Of a stretch of 64,000 bases of DNA, positions 7,743 through 17,242 are shown in pieces. How positions within the stretch are numbered: the first letter of the stretch is position 1; each line of letters begins with the position of its first letter. The DNA comes from CAZICM01 sp964537685 (GTDB lineage Bacteria > Myxococcota_A > Polyangia > Polyangiales > Polyangiaceae), in the NCBI GenBank assembly GCA_964537685.1, contig CAZICM010000002.1, positions 186,001 through 250,000 on the forward strand. The letters are read 5' to 3'. The notes beneath the pieces are model-generated. The model was not told where the DNA came from and did not search any database. It worked only from the letters and a program-made list of their open reading frames with translations. The translations under genes and the position numbers were made by a program.

Positions 7743-10700
7743 ATGCGGCCGCTGAAATTCCGATCACCTGATTTCTTTTCAGCCCTCTCGATTGGCCTCG
7801 CCATTATGGCGCTGCAAGGTTGCCGAAGCGCCGCACCCCCAGAAAAACCAGCCGAAATTGCAAAGAGCCAATGCGGCAACGGAGCCGTTGAAAACGGTGA
7901 AAGCTGCGACGATGGCAATACCCAAGGCGGGGATGGATGTTCTGCGGATTGCCAATCAGAAGCATTGCCAACCGCTTGCGGAAACGCAGTCCTTGAAAAT
8001 GGCGAAGGCTGCGACGATGGCAATACCCAAGGCGGCGACGGATGTTCAGCCGGTTGTCAACAAGAAAATATATCGGCGTGTGGCAATGGCATCCTCGATC
8101 CCGGCGAAGTGTGCGACGACGCCAACGCCATCGCGGACGATGGCTGCGAAGCCGATTGCACCAAAACCCAGCCCAAAGAAATCGTCTGCGGCCCGGTTCA
8201 GCCCATCGCCCAAGGCGTATGCGAAGTCACCCCGGGCGGATCTGCCAAAATCATCACAGGCACCGTTTTAACGCCCGGCACCATTTACCGGGGCGGCCAA
8301 GTCGCCCTCGACGCCCAGGGCCTCATCACCTGCGTGGGCTGCGATTGCAAAGCCCAAGCCCAGGATGCCACGCAAATTCTCTGCCCCAGCGGCGTCATTT
8401 CACCTGGATTGATCAACACCCACGATCATATTACCTATGCGCATAACACACCGCCCGCCGACACAGGCGAACGCTACGAACACAGACACGATTGGCGGCG
8501 CGGCATTAACTGTCATAATGCAATCGGATATGAAGGAAGCGCCACCGACGATGAAATACGCTGGGGCGAGCTTCGATTTGTATTGGGAGGAGCCACCTCG
8601 ACCGTTGGAGCCGGCGGAATTCCCGGATTGCTCCGCAATTTAGATACAATCGATCAAGAAGGACTTGCAAAGCCCGAAGTCAAGCTCTCGACCTTCCCGC
8701 TCGGCGACAGCAATGGAACACAACAAAGCGCCGGATGCGGCTATCCAAGCATTACATCCGCCAATTCAATCGCAGGCGTTAATTCTTTCATTGCTCACGT
8801 ATCCGAAGGAATTGACGCCTATTCCCGCAATGAATTCCTCTGCCTAAGCCGCGCCGACAGCGGCGGGGAAGATTTGCTCGAACCCCAAAGCGCCTTTATT
8901 CACGGCGTATCCCTCAATCCAAAAGATTTCGCCGAAATGGCCGGCAGCGGCACCGATTTAATATGGTCGCCCCGCTCCAATATCTCACTCTATGGCCACA
9001 CCGCCGATGTACTCACGGCATCGCGCCTCGGCGTCAATATCTCCCTCGGCACCGATTGGGTATCCAGCGGCTCGATCAATATGCTGCGCGAATTGCAATG
9101 CGCCGATTTCCTCAATGAAAATTATTACAGCGGCTTTTTCACCAACGAAGAGCTCTGGAATATGGCCACGCTGCATGCGGCCCAGGCAAGCGGTGTATCC
9201 GATGTATTGGGCGAACTCGCCGTTGGAAAGCTTGGCGATATCAGCATTTGGAACGGCTCTGTACACAGCGATCACCGGGCGATTATCGATGCGGGCGTAG
9301 GCGATGTCGTGCTTGTTATGCGCGCGGGCAAAGCCCTCTACGGCGACACCGCGCTTATCGACGGCCTTGTTCCGGGCGGCGCCTGCGAGCCGGCCTCGAT
9401 ATGCGGAATCGATAAAAAACTTTGCATATCCGATGAAATTGGCATCTCCTACGGAACGCTTCAGAGCAATGTGGGCACCATTTACCCCGCTTACTTCTGC
9501 GACACGCCTGTAAACGAACCCACATGCATCCCATCGCGCACGGTTCCCCTCGCCAAAACCACAACATTCAATGGCATCGCCACCCCAAGCGATACCGACG
9601 GCGATGGTATTGATAATAATTCCGATATTTGCCCCACTGTTTTTGACCCAATCCGGCCCGTCGACAAAGGAGTTCAGGCGGACTACGATCACGATGGGAT
9701 TGGCGATGCCTGCGATGCCTGTCCGCTCCAGGCGGGAGCCGCGCCATGCAAGCCTTGGAATGAAGCCGACGGCGACGGCGACGCTATCGAAAATGTAATC
9801 GATAACTGCCCGGATATAGCCAACACCGATCAAATGGATGGAGACGGCGATGGGCGTGGAGATGCGTGTGATGCCTGTGCCGCACAGGCCAATACCAATG
9901 GAGTTCCATGCAATACAACCATTTACGATATTAAAAACGGCAAAATTCCAACCGGCACCTATGTCTCCATTAACAACGCATTGGTAGCCGCCACCGGCCC
10001 CACCGGATATTATCTTCAAGTGAAAGCGGGCGACCCGGGCGATCTCGGCCCGTCGTATTCAGGCATCTTCGTTTATCAAACAAATCCTATCGTAAAAGCC
10101 GGCGATCGCGTCGATATCAGCGGAGCTTGGGTCGACGAATATTTTGGACAGATTCAATTATCCAAGGCTCAATTCACTTTTAAAAACACACCCTCCGAAA
10201 GCATTGATGCGCTCCCGGTCCAGCCGGATGAAATCGCCACCTGCGCCCCCAAAGCCAGGGAATTCGATGGTGTGCTCGTCAGCGTTGCCAATCCAAGCGT
10301 CAGCGATATCCCCTCCCCCGATAAAGAATTCGAAATCAACAGCACTTTAATCATCGACGATCTTCTCTATACGGCCAATCCCTTCCCCAAAGCGGGAGAT
10401 CCTTTTGCAAAACTATCGGGTGTTGCTTCATTTTCATCGAGAAGATCGGTGCTCTTGCCGCGCGGCCCCTGGGATTTCCAAGGAGCATTGAAATCATTTG
10501 GACCTCCCCAGAGTTTCGTTTACACGGGCATGCTCAGCGGCTCCAGCATTCCGCAGGCTCTTTCGGTGGAGCTTTCCTACCCCGTTCCCACCGATACATT
10601 TATCGATATCACCTCATCGGCGCCCAATTCCTTAAGCGTGCTCGGCGATGGGGTTCTCATTCCCGCGGGCGGCACAAGCGCGGTTGTCGATTTAAGCAGC

Positions 10701-11627
10701 GGCCTCGTTCCCCTGCAGAATGCAACGCTAACAGCCACATGGAACAATGTATCGTATTCAGCGGATGTTCGGGTGCTCGATCCCGCCGAGCAGCCCGTGC
10801 TTCAGGCTATCGGCCCCGATCCTGCTTTTATTGCAACAGGCAAAACTCAAGATTTCGCGGTCAAGCTCGATATCCCGGCCCCAGCCGATATCTCGGTCGA
10901 CCTCGTTCTCGAAGGCGGAGCTCAGAGCAGCGTGCCTGCAAGCGTCCTTGTTCCCAAGGGCCAAACCGACGGGATTTTTAGCTTTACCGCGGGCGGAACA
11001 AAACAATTGGAAACGCTGACGGCCACGCTCAACGGAAAAAGCGTTTCACTTCCCGTATCCATTACGGGCAGATTGGTCATCAATGAAGTCGATTACGATC
11101 AGCCCAGCACGGACGCGGCCGAATTTATCGAGCTCTTCAATGATACAGGATCTCCTATCGATTTGTTAGGATATGAACTTATATTGATTAACGGCTCTTC
11201 GAATTTGGACTATGGCATCGTCGATTTATCGCCGGCTGGCATTCTCGAACCGGGCGCTTTTGTCTTGATCTGCTGGAACGATATGCTGGCCGCGCAGGCT
11301 CCCGCGGGTACCCTGGTTCTTAAGCCTGGTACGGGAAGCGGTAAAATACAAAATGGAGATGCCCTACCCGATGGGATTGCCCTCGTTCATCTCCCCAGCG
11401 CGGCGCTCATCGACGCGATTTCCTATAAAGGCTCGCTCACTGCGGCCCAGATTCCAGGCTGGGCAAGCCCGGTCAGCCTCGTCGAAACGGCTCCCACACC
11501 CTTGCTCGATTCGGGCTCTGTTCCCGCTTCGCTGTGCAGAATACCCGACGGTCACGATCAAGATAATGCGTCAATCGATTGGATTTTAAGCAACGCACCC
11601 ACACCGGGCGCGGCCAATAAGCCCTAG
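7743..11627 (+). CDS. Giant multidomain lipoprotein: Cys-rich repeats, amidohydrolase, thrombospondin-3 repeats, lamin-tail domain
   Basis: A 1294-residue exported protein. The N-terminus is a lipoprotein signal with lipobox ALQGC (Cys27). Three myxobacterial Cys-rich repeats of the form CGNG..ENGE.CDDGN follow. The next several hundred residues form an amidohydrolase of the chlorohydrolase / guanine deaminase type: metal-binding THDH in GLINTHDHITY, a later FIHG His, and SLGTDWVSSGS with the catalytic Asp. Four calcium-binding thrombospondin type 3 repeats come next (DTDGDGIDNNSD, DYDHDGIGDACD, DGDGDAIENVID, MDGDGDGRGDACD). A beta-rich region follows, and the C-terminus has a lamin-tail domain (RLVINEVDYDQPS...EFIELFND). 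The ATG at 7743 puts the signal peptide right at the start; an upstream frame extension has no ribosome-binding site. It is likely a surface-anchored hydrolase of unknown substrate. Its stop shares CTAG with the convergent gene. Confidence 0.85.
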   Translation: MRPLKFRSPDFFSALSIGLAIMALQGCRSAAPPEKPAEIAKSQCGNGAVENGESCDDGNTQGGDGCSADCQSEALPTACGNAVLENGEGCDDGNTQGGDGCSAGCQQENISACGNGILDPGEVCDDANAIADDGCEADCTKTQPKEIVCGPVQPIAQGVCEVTPGGSAKIITGTVLTPGTIYRGGQVALDAQGLITCVGCDCKAQAQDATQILCPSGVISPGLINTHDHITYAHNTPPADTGERYEHRHDWRRGINCHNAIGYEGSATDDEIRWGELRFVLGGATSTVGAGGIPGLLRNLDTIDQEGLAKPEVKLSTFPLGDSNGTQQSAGCGYPSITSANSIAGVNSFIAHVSEGIDAYSRNEFLCLSRADSGGEDLLEPQSAFIHGVSLNPKDFAEMAGSGTDLIWSPRSNISLYGHTADVLTASRLGVNISLGTDWVSSGSINMLRELQCADFLNENYYSGFFTNEELWNMATLHAAQASGVSDVLGELAVGKLGDISIWNGSVHSDHRAIIDAGVGDVVLVMRAGKALYGDTALIDGLVPGGACEPASICGIDKKLCISDEIGISYGTLQSNVGTIYPAYFCDTPVNEPTCIPSRTVPLAKTTTFNGIATPSDTDGDGIDNNSDICPTVFDPIRPVDKGVQADYDHDGIGDACDACPLQAGAAPCKPWNEADGDGDAIENVIDNCPDIANTDQMDGDGDGRGDACDACAAQANTNGVPCNTTIYDIKNGKIPTGTYVSINNALVAATGPTGYYLQVKAGDPGDLGPSYSGIFVYQTNPIVKAGDRVDISGAWVDEYFGQIQLSKAQFTFKNTPSESIDALPVQPDEIATCAPKAREFDGVLVSVANPSVSDIPSPDKEFEINSTLIIDDLLYTANPFPKAGDPFAKLSGVASFSSRRSVLLPRGPWDFQGALKSFGPPQSFVYTGMLSGSSIPQALSVELSYPVPTDTFIDITSSAPNSLSVLGDGVLIPAGGTSAVVDLSSGLVPLQNATLTATWNNVSYSADVRVLDPAEQPVLQAIGPDPAFIATGKTQDFAVKLDIPAPADISVDLVLEGGAQSSVPASVLVPKGQTDGIFSFTAGGTKQLETLTATLNGKSVSLPVSITGRLVINEVDYDQPSTDAAEFIELFNDTGSPIDLLGYELILINGSSNLDYGIVDLSPAGILEPGAFVLICWNDMLAAQAPAGTLVLKPGTGSGKIQNGDALPDGIALVHLPSAALIDAISYKGSLTAAQIPGWASPVSLVETAPTPLLDSGSVPASLCRIPDGHDQDNASIDWILSNAPTPGAANKP

Positions 11628-13255
11628 CGCCTAAGAACGCGGCCTTTTCTGCCCGCCTTCACTAAACCCTTTTCATTGGCCACCAATTCCCCTGAAATAT
11701 ACACGCCTGCAATGCCCGCGGGATGAGCATCCGCGTGTTCGGGTGTGGTTCGATCGGCGATCGTATTGGCATCGAATACAACCAAATCGCCCCAATAACC
11801 TGGAGCAATGCGGCCTATTTTCTGAAGGCCGATCCGCTCCGCGGGCAGGGATGTCATGCGCCGGACGGCTTCTTCCAGGGAAAACAAGCCTAAATCGCGG
11901 CTATAACGGCCCAGCACGCGGGGAAAGGTGCCAAAAGAAGCGGGATTGTGCTTTCCGCGGCTGGTTAGAATGGTGTCCGTCTCAAAACAGCACATTGGAT
12001 GCGATAAGACGGCGCGGAGAGGCTCTTCCTCATCGCCGTGGCCCGAATAGGTGCCGAGCAGAATGCGAGCCTTGCCATCGGTTTCGCGCGCTACATGCAC
12101 ATAGGCATCAAAGGGGCTTTTTTGGAGGGTCTTGGCAATACGTCCAAAATCCAATCCCTCCAAAGGCTCGAATTCAGGATGATTGCATCCCCATAACAAT
12201 CGGATATCGGGATAATCAAAGCCGAGAAGCAGCCGAAACATCGCGAATTCGCGGGAAAGCCTTTTAAGAATGGCCGGATCGCGAATCCTATCGTGAAAAT
12301 GATCGAGCACCCAATCCGGAAAGATGGCATTGATGGTCGAATTGCCAACCGTATAGGGAAATGCATCGAATGCAGCATCAACTCCATTGCCGATAGCCTC
12401 TTCGATGGTCCGCAAGACCCTGCGGTAGGTGGGCCAGGTGCGGCGCCCGATAAAGATTTGATGCGATAATTGTATTTTCGATCCGCTTTTTGCGGCAATA
12501 CCTAAGAGTTCTTTAACGGAACGAAGATTATGGGGCTCGCCCAGTATCAAAGGCTTGTAAAAAGGCGAAACCCATGAAAAGGCCCGGCCATGAACGGTAA
12601 AAACACCGCCCTCATCGGCGTTCACATGCAATAAATGCAAAAGCTCTTCGTTTTTAGCGAATACACCCGGCGCGTACGCCAATCCGGCCGAGAGGCCAAA
12701 TGCTCCCTCGCGCAGGCTGCTCCGGAGAAGGCTGCTCAGGCTTTTTAATTGATCCGGCGCCGGAACGGCCGAACTCTTTCCCATGACCGCCTGGCGGAGC
12801 GTTCCATGCCCGGCGAGAAAGGCGGCGTTCATTAAAATACCCTTGCTTTCAAGGTAATTTAAAAACTCGCCCATCGAGCGCCAGGCATAGCTAAGTTCCC
12901 GATCGCGGAGCATTTCGCTGGAATCGTCCACCCATTGCATCGATTTGTCTGTGACGGGCGCCGGGGAAAAACCACAATTGCCTGCCACTACGGTTGTAAT
13001 GCCCTGGGCAACCATCGGGCCCAGGATATCTTCGTGGTGATCGAGGCTGAGCATCCAATCGGCGTGGGAGTGGATATCGATAAATCCCGGCGCGACAGAG
13101 AGTCCAGATGCATCAATTAAACGCGGCGAAGTGAGCGTGCCCGGTTCGGCGAGGGCGGCTATTTTTCCGGCCCGGAGGCCGAGATCGGCCTTAAAGCGGG
13201 ATTTGCCCGTACCATCGATGATATTGCCTTTTGAAATGACTGTATCGAAGTCCAT
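11624..13255 (-). CDS. D-aminoacylase / N-acyl-D-amino-acid deacylase family amidohydrolase
   Basis: A 543-residue amidohydrolase. The N-terminal TIM-barrel strand motif GFIDIHSHADW supplies the first metal-binding His pair, GNCGFSPAP carries the Cys typical of D-aminoacylases, QLSHQ and VHGRAFSW supply later His residues, and SHPMCCFETDTI is at the position of the catalytic Asp. Members of this family remove the acyl group from N-acyl-D-amino acids or hydrolyse related cyclic amides; many annotated members have unverified substrates. The C-terminal composite sandwich domain (GDLVVFDANTIADR, GVYISGELV) is present. The ATG at 13255 has GAGG just upstream; a TTG five codons earlier is an alternative. 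No signal peptide, so cytoplasmic. Convergent with the giant lipoprotein, sharing its stop tetranucleotide. Confidence 0.87.
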   Translation of the reverse strand: MDFDTVISKGNIIDGTGKSRFKADLGLRAGKIAALAEPGTLTSPRLIDASGLSVAPGFIDIHSHADWMLSLDHHEDILGPMVAQGITTVVAGNCGFSPAPVTDKSMQWVDDSSEMLRDRELSYAWRSMGEFLNYLESKGILMNAAFLAGHGTLRQAVMGKSSAVPAPDQLKSLSSLLRSSLREGAFGLSAGLAYAPGVFAKNEELLHLLHVNADEGGVFTVHGRAFSWVSPFYKPLILGEPHNLRSVKELLGIAAKSGSKIQLSHQIFIGRRTWPTYRRVLRTIEEAIGNGVDAAFDAFPYTVGNSTINAIFPDWVLDHFHDRIRDPAILKRLSREFAMFRLLLGFDYPDIRLLWGCNHPEFEPLEGLDFGRIAKTLQKSPFDAYVHVARETDGKARILLGTYSGHGDEEEPLRAVLSHPMCCFETDTILTSRGKHNPASFGTFPRVLGRYSRDLGLFSLEEAVRRMTSLPAERIGLQKIGRIAPGYWGDLVVFDANTIADRTTPEHADAHPAGIAGVYISGELVANEKGLVKAGRKGRVLRR

Positions 13256-13276
13256 GACCTCTATGACCAAAACGAT

Positions 13277-13747
13277 TTAGGGCATGATAAAATCGCATTT
13301 GTTGTTCAGGCACACGGCCGTTATCAAGGCGCAGCTCGGGGTCGCATAAGGACAGCCATCCTGTTGAAATGTGTCGCAATACATTGCATTTGCATTGTCG
13401 ACGGCCATTTGAACGGCGCTCACGCCCGCCATGTTGACGGACACTTGGCAACTTCCGGAGCATTTCGTTTCGTGGAAAATCAGTGTGCAATCGGAATCGG
13501 CTGTGCACGATTGATTGGCCGCGATCGCCGCGTTGACCAAATCGTTTGCGGCCATCACCCGGGATTCGCAGGTAGCCGCCGATCCGCCTTCTCCGCCTGT
13601 ATTGGCATTGCCTCCGGTATTATTGCCTCCTCCGCCGCTTCCACCGCTCCCACCACCGTCAATGGTGCTGGAACAGGCCGTTGCCGCGGCCAGTGCGAAT
13701 AAAGATCCCATTGCAAAGAGGCGCGAAGAAAAGCGTGCATATTGCAT
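13277..13747 (-). CDS. Cys-rich lipoprotein
   Basis: A 156-residue lipoprotein: signal peptide ending AATAC (Cys25), then a Gly/Asn/Ser-rich linker of about 30 residues, then a compact domain with eight or so Cys residues including DSDCTLIF and CSGSCQVSV. This two-part plan is typical of myxobacterial surface lipoproteins without known function. AAGGGA lies upstream of the ATG. It is 21 bases upstream of the amidohydrolase gene on the same strand and could be cotranscribed with it. Confidence 0.8.
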   Translation of the reverse strand: MQYARFSSRLFAMGSLFALAAATACSSTIDGGGSGGSGGGGNNTGGNANTGGEGGSAATCESRVMAANDLVNAAIAANQSCTADSDCTLIFHETKCSGSCQVSVNMAGVSAVQMAVDNANAMYCDTFQQDGCPYATPSCALITAVCLNNKCDFIMP

Positions 13748-13817
13748 AAGTTAATTCCCTTTCGTATCACCTTTGGCGGAAGCGATGATGATTTTTATCG
13801 ATTTGATACTCAATAGC

Positions 13818-14648
13818 TTAAAATGTTCCTGAAATGGAAAGGCCGGGGGCGCTGTTTACGCCATCACTAAGAATATTTGGCCCAATATGTTTTAATTGAA
13901 ATGGCCAGCGTCTTGAATTGGCAAGGCCCGAAAAAACCGGCCGGTCCGCGGAAGCATAGTCGTCGTGTCTTCCTCTGTCTTCATCGGAAAACACACCTAT
14001 CGCCGTCGCCACAAGCCCATGCAGCACGACCGCGCCCGACCACGCCGAAATGCCTATCCACATCGGCCTCCATTCGGCATCGGCTCCGGCCTTGTAGACG
14101 CTGTACGCAAGCGCCGGCGTGGCCATCGAAAGCTCGGTCACCGCAAGCCCAAGCGGCGTTGGGCGCCCCGCCGCCATCCTGTAGACGAAGCCGGCCGTGA
14201 ATAAAAAATCGGCCGAGAGAGCCTGCGACATCGCCAGCAGATTTAAACCGCGCAAGTCGTTGAAACGCAGCGCAAGAACGCTGTATGCCGTTACACCGCC
14301 CAAGAGCGAGGTGCCCACATAGGCGGGAATGACTTCCAGCGCCACGTCCTTCCTGTGCACCTCGGAAAGCAAGCCCGTTACGATCAATGCCTGAGGGCCG
14401 ACAAAAGCCAGTTGCGCAATGGCAAAACCCTGTCCCGGCCGCTGGCCCATCGCGGAGATGGCGATATCGGTCGAGAAAAAAACCATGTCGGGCAGACCGA
14501 TATTCAGCAGAATCAATCCTGTCACTGTATCGGAATTGGACGCTTGGGCCTTCCGCGCATCCGCCAAGCTCAGCACCAAGAACGCGCCTGCGCTGACGGC
14601 GGCCAATGTAAAAACGCTTTTTCGCGCGAGGCGTCGATGAGGGGGCAC
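13818..14648 (-). CDS. Hypothetical exported or membrane protein
   Basis: About 276 residues with an N-terminal signal-like helix (SVFTLAAVSAGAFLVLSLADA) and four or five further hydrophobic stretches (GLILLNIGL, FAIAQLAFVG, GVTAYSVLAL, AVVLHGLVATAIGVF). The C-terminus ends in GLSISGTF, a terminal-Phe ending often seen in outer-membrane-associated myxobacterial proteins. The frame stays open much further upstream, but that part is antisense to the esterase gene and has no features of a protein, so I start at the GTG at 14648 (no strong ribosome-binding site). Divergent from the esterase with about 100 bases between. Function unknown. Confidence 0.6.
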   Translation of the reverse strand: MPPHRRLARKSVFTLAAVSAGAFLVLSLADARKAQASNSDTVTGLILLNIGLPDMVFFSTDIAISAMGQRPGQGFAIAQLAFVGPQALIVTGLLSEVHRKDVALEVIPAYVGTSLLGGVTAYSVLALRFNDLRGLNLLAMSQALSADFLFTAGFVYRMAAGRPTPLGLAVTELSMATPALAYSVYKAGADAEWRPMWIGISAWSGAVVLHGLVATAIGVFSDEDRGRHDDYASADRPVFSGLANSRRWPFQLKHIGPNILSDGVNSAPGLSISGTF

Positions 14649-14750
14649 GGCGCTTATTCTATGCGTTTGGAAGTTCGGGATGCACGGCTTGTTTTTCACT
14701 CGCAAACCCGCGAACGTCGCGGCTAAAACGCGCGCCAAGAGCAAACGGAA

Positions 14751-15551
14751 ATGCTTTCGCCCGACTTTCAACCTTATGTCGCGCCCGGCGTAATCGGCGA
14801 GGTTTGGCGCTGGTCCAGCGTGCGTTCCCGTCATCTTGCGCACGCGCGCGATGTGCTTGTCTGGCTTCCGCCTTTTTATCATGACGATGCCGAGCGCCGT
14901 TATCCCGTGCTGTATCTGCACGACGGTCAAAACAAAATGGATCCGAGTACGTCCTTCGCGGGCCGGGACTGGGATGTCGATCACGCGGCGACGCGGCTTT
15001 GTCTGGATGGCTCGATTAGGCCGCTGATCATGGTCGCCATTTACAATTCGCCCGACCGCATCCCCGAATACAATCCGCTCGACCAGGGGCCGGCCTACGC
15101 GGAGTTTTTGGCGGGCGAGCTGATGCCGGTCATCAATCGGTATTTCCGCACGCAGGGCGGGCGCAACAATGCCCTGATGGGCTCGTCGATGGGCGGACTG
15201 ATTTCGCTGGCGATGCTGTGGTGGCTGCCCATGCATTTTTTTGGCGCCGCGTGTCTTTCACCTTCGCTCTGGATACTCGGCAAAGCGGGCGGGCCAAGGG
15301 AATGGCTTAAACAACAAGAGCCTCCGCCCAATGTGGGAACGAAGCTGTATATCGATCACGGCACCAAAGGAACCGAGCCTCTGGGAGCGCTTCTGGCGAA
15401 AGAAACCATCCATTACGCGCTGGAAGCGGGGCTCAGAAAAAGCAATGTGCGCTATCACGTCGCGCGAGGCGGGGATCACAATGAAGAATCGTGGGGGGCC
15501 CGCGTTAATATTCCGCTTAAATTTTTATTCGCGAACCGAAGGTCAAAATAA
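14751..15551 (+). CDS. Putative alpha/beta-hydrolase esterase (enterochelin-esterase-like)
   Basis: A 266-residue protein of the putative esterase (Fes / esterase D-like) family. The pattern RRYPVLYLHDGQN opens the core, the nucleophile elbow is GSSMGG, and the general-base His is in GGDHNEESW, with an Asp before it (YIDHGTKG). The order and spacing fit the alpha/beta-hydrolase triad. Members hydrolyse carboxyl esters such as siderophore ester bonds or feruloyl esters; nothing in the context shows which. No clear signal peptide. The start ATG has CGGAA just before it. Confidence 0.85.
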   Translation: MLSPDFQPYVAPGVIGEVWRWSSVRSRHLAHARDVLVWLPPFYHDDAERRYPVLYLHDGQNKMDPSTSFAGRDWDVDHAATRLCLDGSIRPLIMVAIYNSPDRIPEYNPLDQGPAYAEFLAGELMPVINRYFRTQGGRNNALMGSSMGGLISLAMLWWLPMHFFGAACLSPSLWILGKAGGPREWLKQQEPPPNVGTKLYIDHGTKGTEPLGALLAKETIHYALEAGLRKSNVRYHVARGGDHNEESWGARVNIPLKFLFANRRSK

Positions 15552-15565
15552 AAGCAAATGGCCTC

Positions 15566-15619
15566 TATTCAATGCGTATTCAATGCGTATTCAATGCGTA
15601 TTTAATGCTTGTCAATGCG
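15566..15619. repeat. 11-base tandem repeat, unit TATTCAATGCG
   Basis: Three exact copies (15566-15598), a fourth with two changes (15599-15609) and a partial fifth. It lies in the 100-base gap between the esterase and aminopeptidase genes. The period equals about one helical turn, so repeated sites would face the same side of the DNA; this may be a regulatory array or just slippage. Confidence 0.8.
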
Positions 15620-15651
15620 CGCAATCCGATTGAATTGACCCTTGCTTTGGT

Positions 15652-17238
15652 ATGAGAACTTATGAACATAATCGGCCAGATTCTATGAATACGCTGGACC
15701 GCTCCCCATCCCCTGAAAAAGAAACGCCCCCAAACCCTTCCAACCCTTCCAAGGACGAGAAAAAAAGCGCCGCTGAACAGCCCGGGGAAGGCGCGGCAAA
15801 AGCTGCGGAAGAAACCGGCCAAGCGTCCAAAAAACAAGATCCGCCTCCGGCCTTGCTCGATTTCATGATGCGTTCGTGGAAAGCGGCTCCGGCGAAAACG
15901 CCCGAACCCATACGCGGACACGAACAATTTGAGGCCCGGCGCCGCGCGCTCAGCAAGCTGTATCCGAATGAAACGCTCATTGTGCCCACGGGCCATGAAA
16001 AGGTGCGCGCCAATGACACGCATTTCCCATTTAGGCCGGGCAGCGATTTTTATTATTTAACGGGCAATTTGGAGCCCGATTGCGTGCTTGTGATGGTGCC
16101 CGGAAAAGACGGCAATCATCGCGATATTTTATTTGTGGAGGGCAATCCTGGCCGCTCGGACAAGACCTTTTTCACCGATCGCAATAAAGGCGAGCTGTGG
16201 GTAGGCCCAAGGCTTTCGGTCGAGCAGAGCAAGGCGCGTTTTGCCGTTCATGAATGCAAGCCGCTGAGCGAGTTAAAGGGCTTTTTGGATTCATTGAATT
16301 TGGGCGCCGCCAATTCCTACCGGTTGCTGCGCGGCCTTTCGAAAAAGACGGGTGAAATGGTTGCGCCGCGCGAGGGCGATAAAGAACTCGCTACAGCCCT
16401 TTCTGAAATGAGGCTGATTAAAGATGCGATGGAGGTCCGCGAGTTAAAAAGCTCGATCGCGGCCACCAAAGAGGCTTTTGAGGATGTGATCCGCTCGCTT
16501 CGCAAGGCCAAGAGCGAGCGTGAAGTGGAAGGGGTTTTCAACTTAAAGGCGCGCGTGCTGGGCAATGGAACGGGTTATGGAACCATCGCCGCATGCGGAA
16601 AACACGCGTGTATTTTGCATTGGACGCGCAACGACGGAGCGCTCGATAAAGACGATTTGCTGCTGCTCGATGCGGGCGTTGAAGGCAATACGCTGTATAC
16701 GGCGGACATTACGCGCACGCTGCCCATCGGAGGTTCGTTCTCTAAAGAGCAGAGGGAAATTTATTCGCTGGTTCTCAAGGCTCAGCTCGCGGCGTTTGAA
16801 CAGGTAAAGCCGGGCAACGATTTTCTCGATCCCAACCGCGCGGCCATGCGGGTGCTCGCGCAGGGCTTGGTCGAGCTGGGCATTTTGGACAATGTCGATG
16901 ATGCGCTAAAAGAAGAAAATCAATTTTATAGGCGATACACACTTCACAATGTAAGCCATATGCTGGGCCTGGATGTGCACGATTGCGCGCAGGCGCGGCA
17001 GGAGAATTATAAATTCGGCAAACTAAAGGCCGGAATGGTGCTCACGGTAGAGCCAGGCTTGTATTTCCAGGTGGACGATCTGACGGTGCCGGCTAAATAC
17101 CGTGGAATTGGTGTGCGAATCGAAGATGATGTCTTGGTTACCGAAAAGGGAATGAAAAATCTATCCGAAGATATTCCCACCGATCCCGATGAAGTCGAAG
17201 CGTGGATGCGCAAGCTTTGGAAAAAATCGAAGAAGTAA
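15652..17238 (+). CDS. pepP: Xaa-Pro aminopeptidase (peptidase M24, aminopeptidase P)
   Basis: A metallopeptidase of about 528 residues that removes an N-terminal residue preceding proline. Residues about 90-210 form the AMP_N domain (ALSKLYPNETLIVPTG, FPFRPGSDFYYLTG). The pita-bread catalytic domain follows with the five metal ligands in place: two Asp in LLLDAGVEGNTLYTADITR, His in HNVSHMLGLDVHD, Glu in TVEPGLYF and Glu in GVRIEDDVLV. Unusual is an N-terminal 60-80 residue Pro/Lys/Ala-rich tail not normally in the family. The ATG at 15652 lacks a ribosome-binding site; the ATG at 15685 is an equally good start. Ends 4 bases before the convergent protease-like gene. Confidence 0.9.
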   Translation: MRTYEHNRPDSMNTLDRSPSPEKETPPNPSNPSKDEKKSAAEQPGEGAAKAAEETGQASKKQDPPPALLDFMMRSWKAAPAKTPEPIRGHEQFEARRRALSKLYPNETLIVPTGHEKVRANDTHFPFRPGSDFYYLTGNLEPDCVLVMVPGKDGNHRDILFVEGNPGRSDKTFFTDRNKGELWVGPRLSVEQSKARFAVHECKPLSELKGFLDSLNLGAANSYRLLRGLSKKTGEMVAPREGDKELATALSEMRLIKDAMEVRELKSSIAATKEAFEDVIRSLRKAKSEREVEGVFNLKARVLGNGTGYGTIAACGKHACILHWTRNDGALDKDDLLLLDAGVEGNTLYTADITRTLPIGGSFSKEQREIYSLVLKAQLAAFEQVKPGNDFLDPNRAAMRVLAQGLVELGILDNVDDALKEENQFYRRYTLHNVSHMLGLDVHDCAQARQENYKFGKLKAGMVLTVEPGLYFQVDDLTVPAKYRGIGVRIEDDVLVTEKGMKNLSEDIPTDPDEVEAWMRKLWKKSKK

Positions 17239-17242
17239 GCTT

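Noticed and set aside
8985..10019. 344-codon open frame antisense to the giant lipoprotein
   Set aside because: It mirrors the amidohydrolase and Asp/Gly-rich thrombospondin repeats; Ile/Gly-rich composition, no domain, no ribosome-binding site.
14649..15236. Long upstream extension of the reverse-strand frame that ends at 13818
   Set aside because: Entirely antisense to the esterase gene, His/Arg-rich with no domain; the true protein begins near its signal-like helix.
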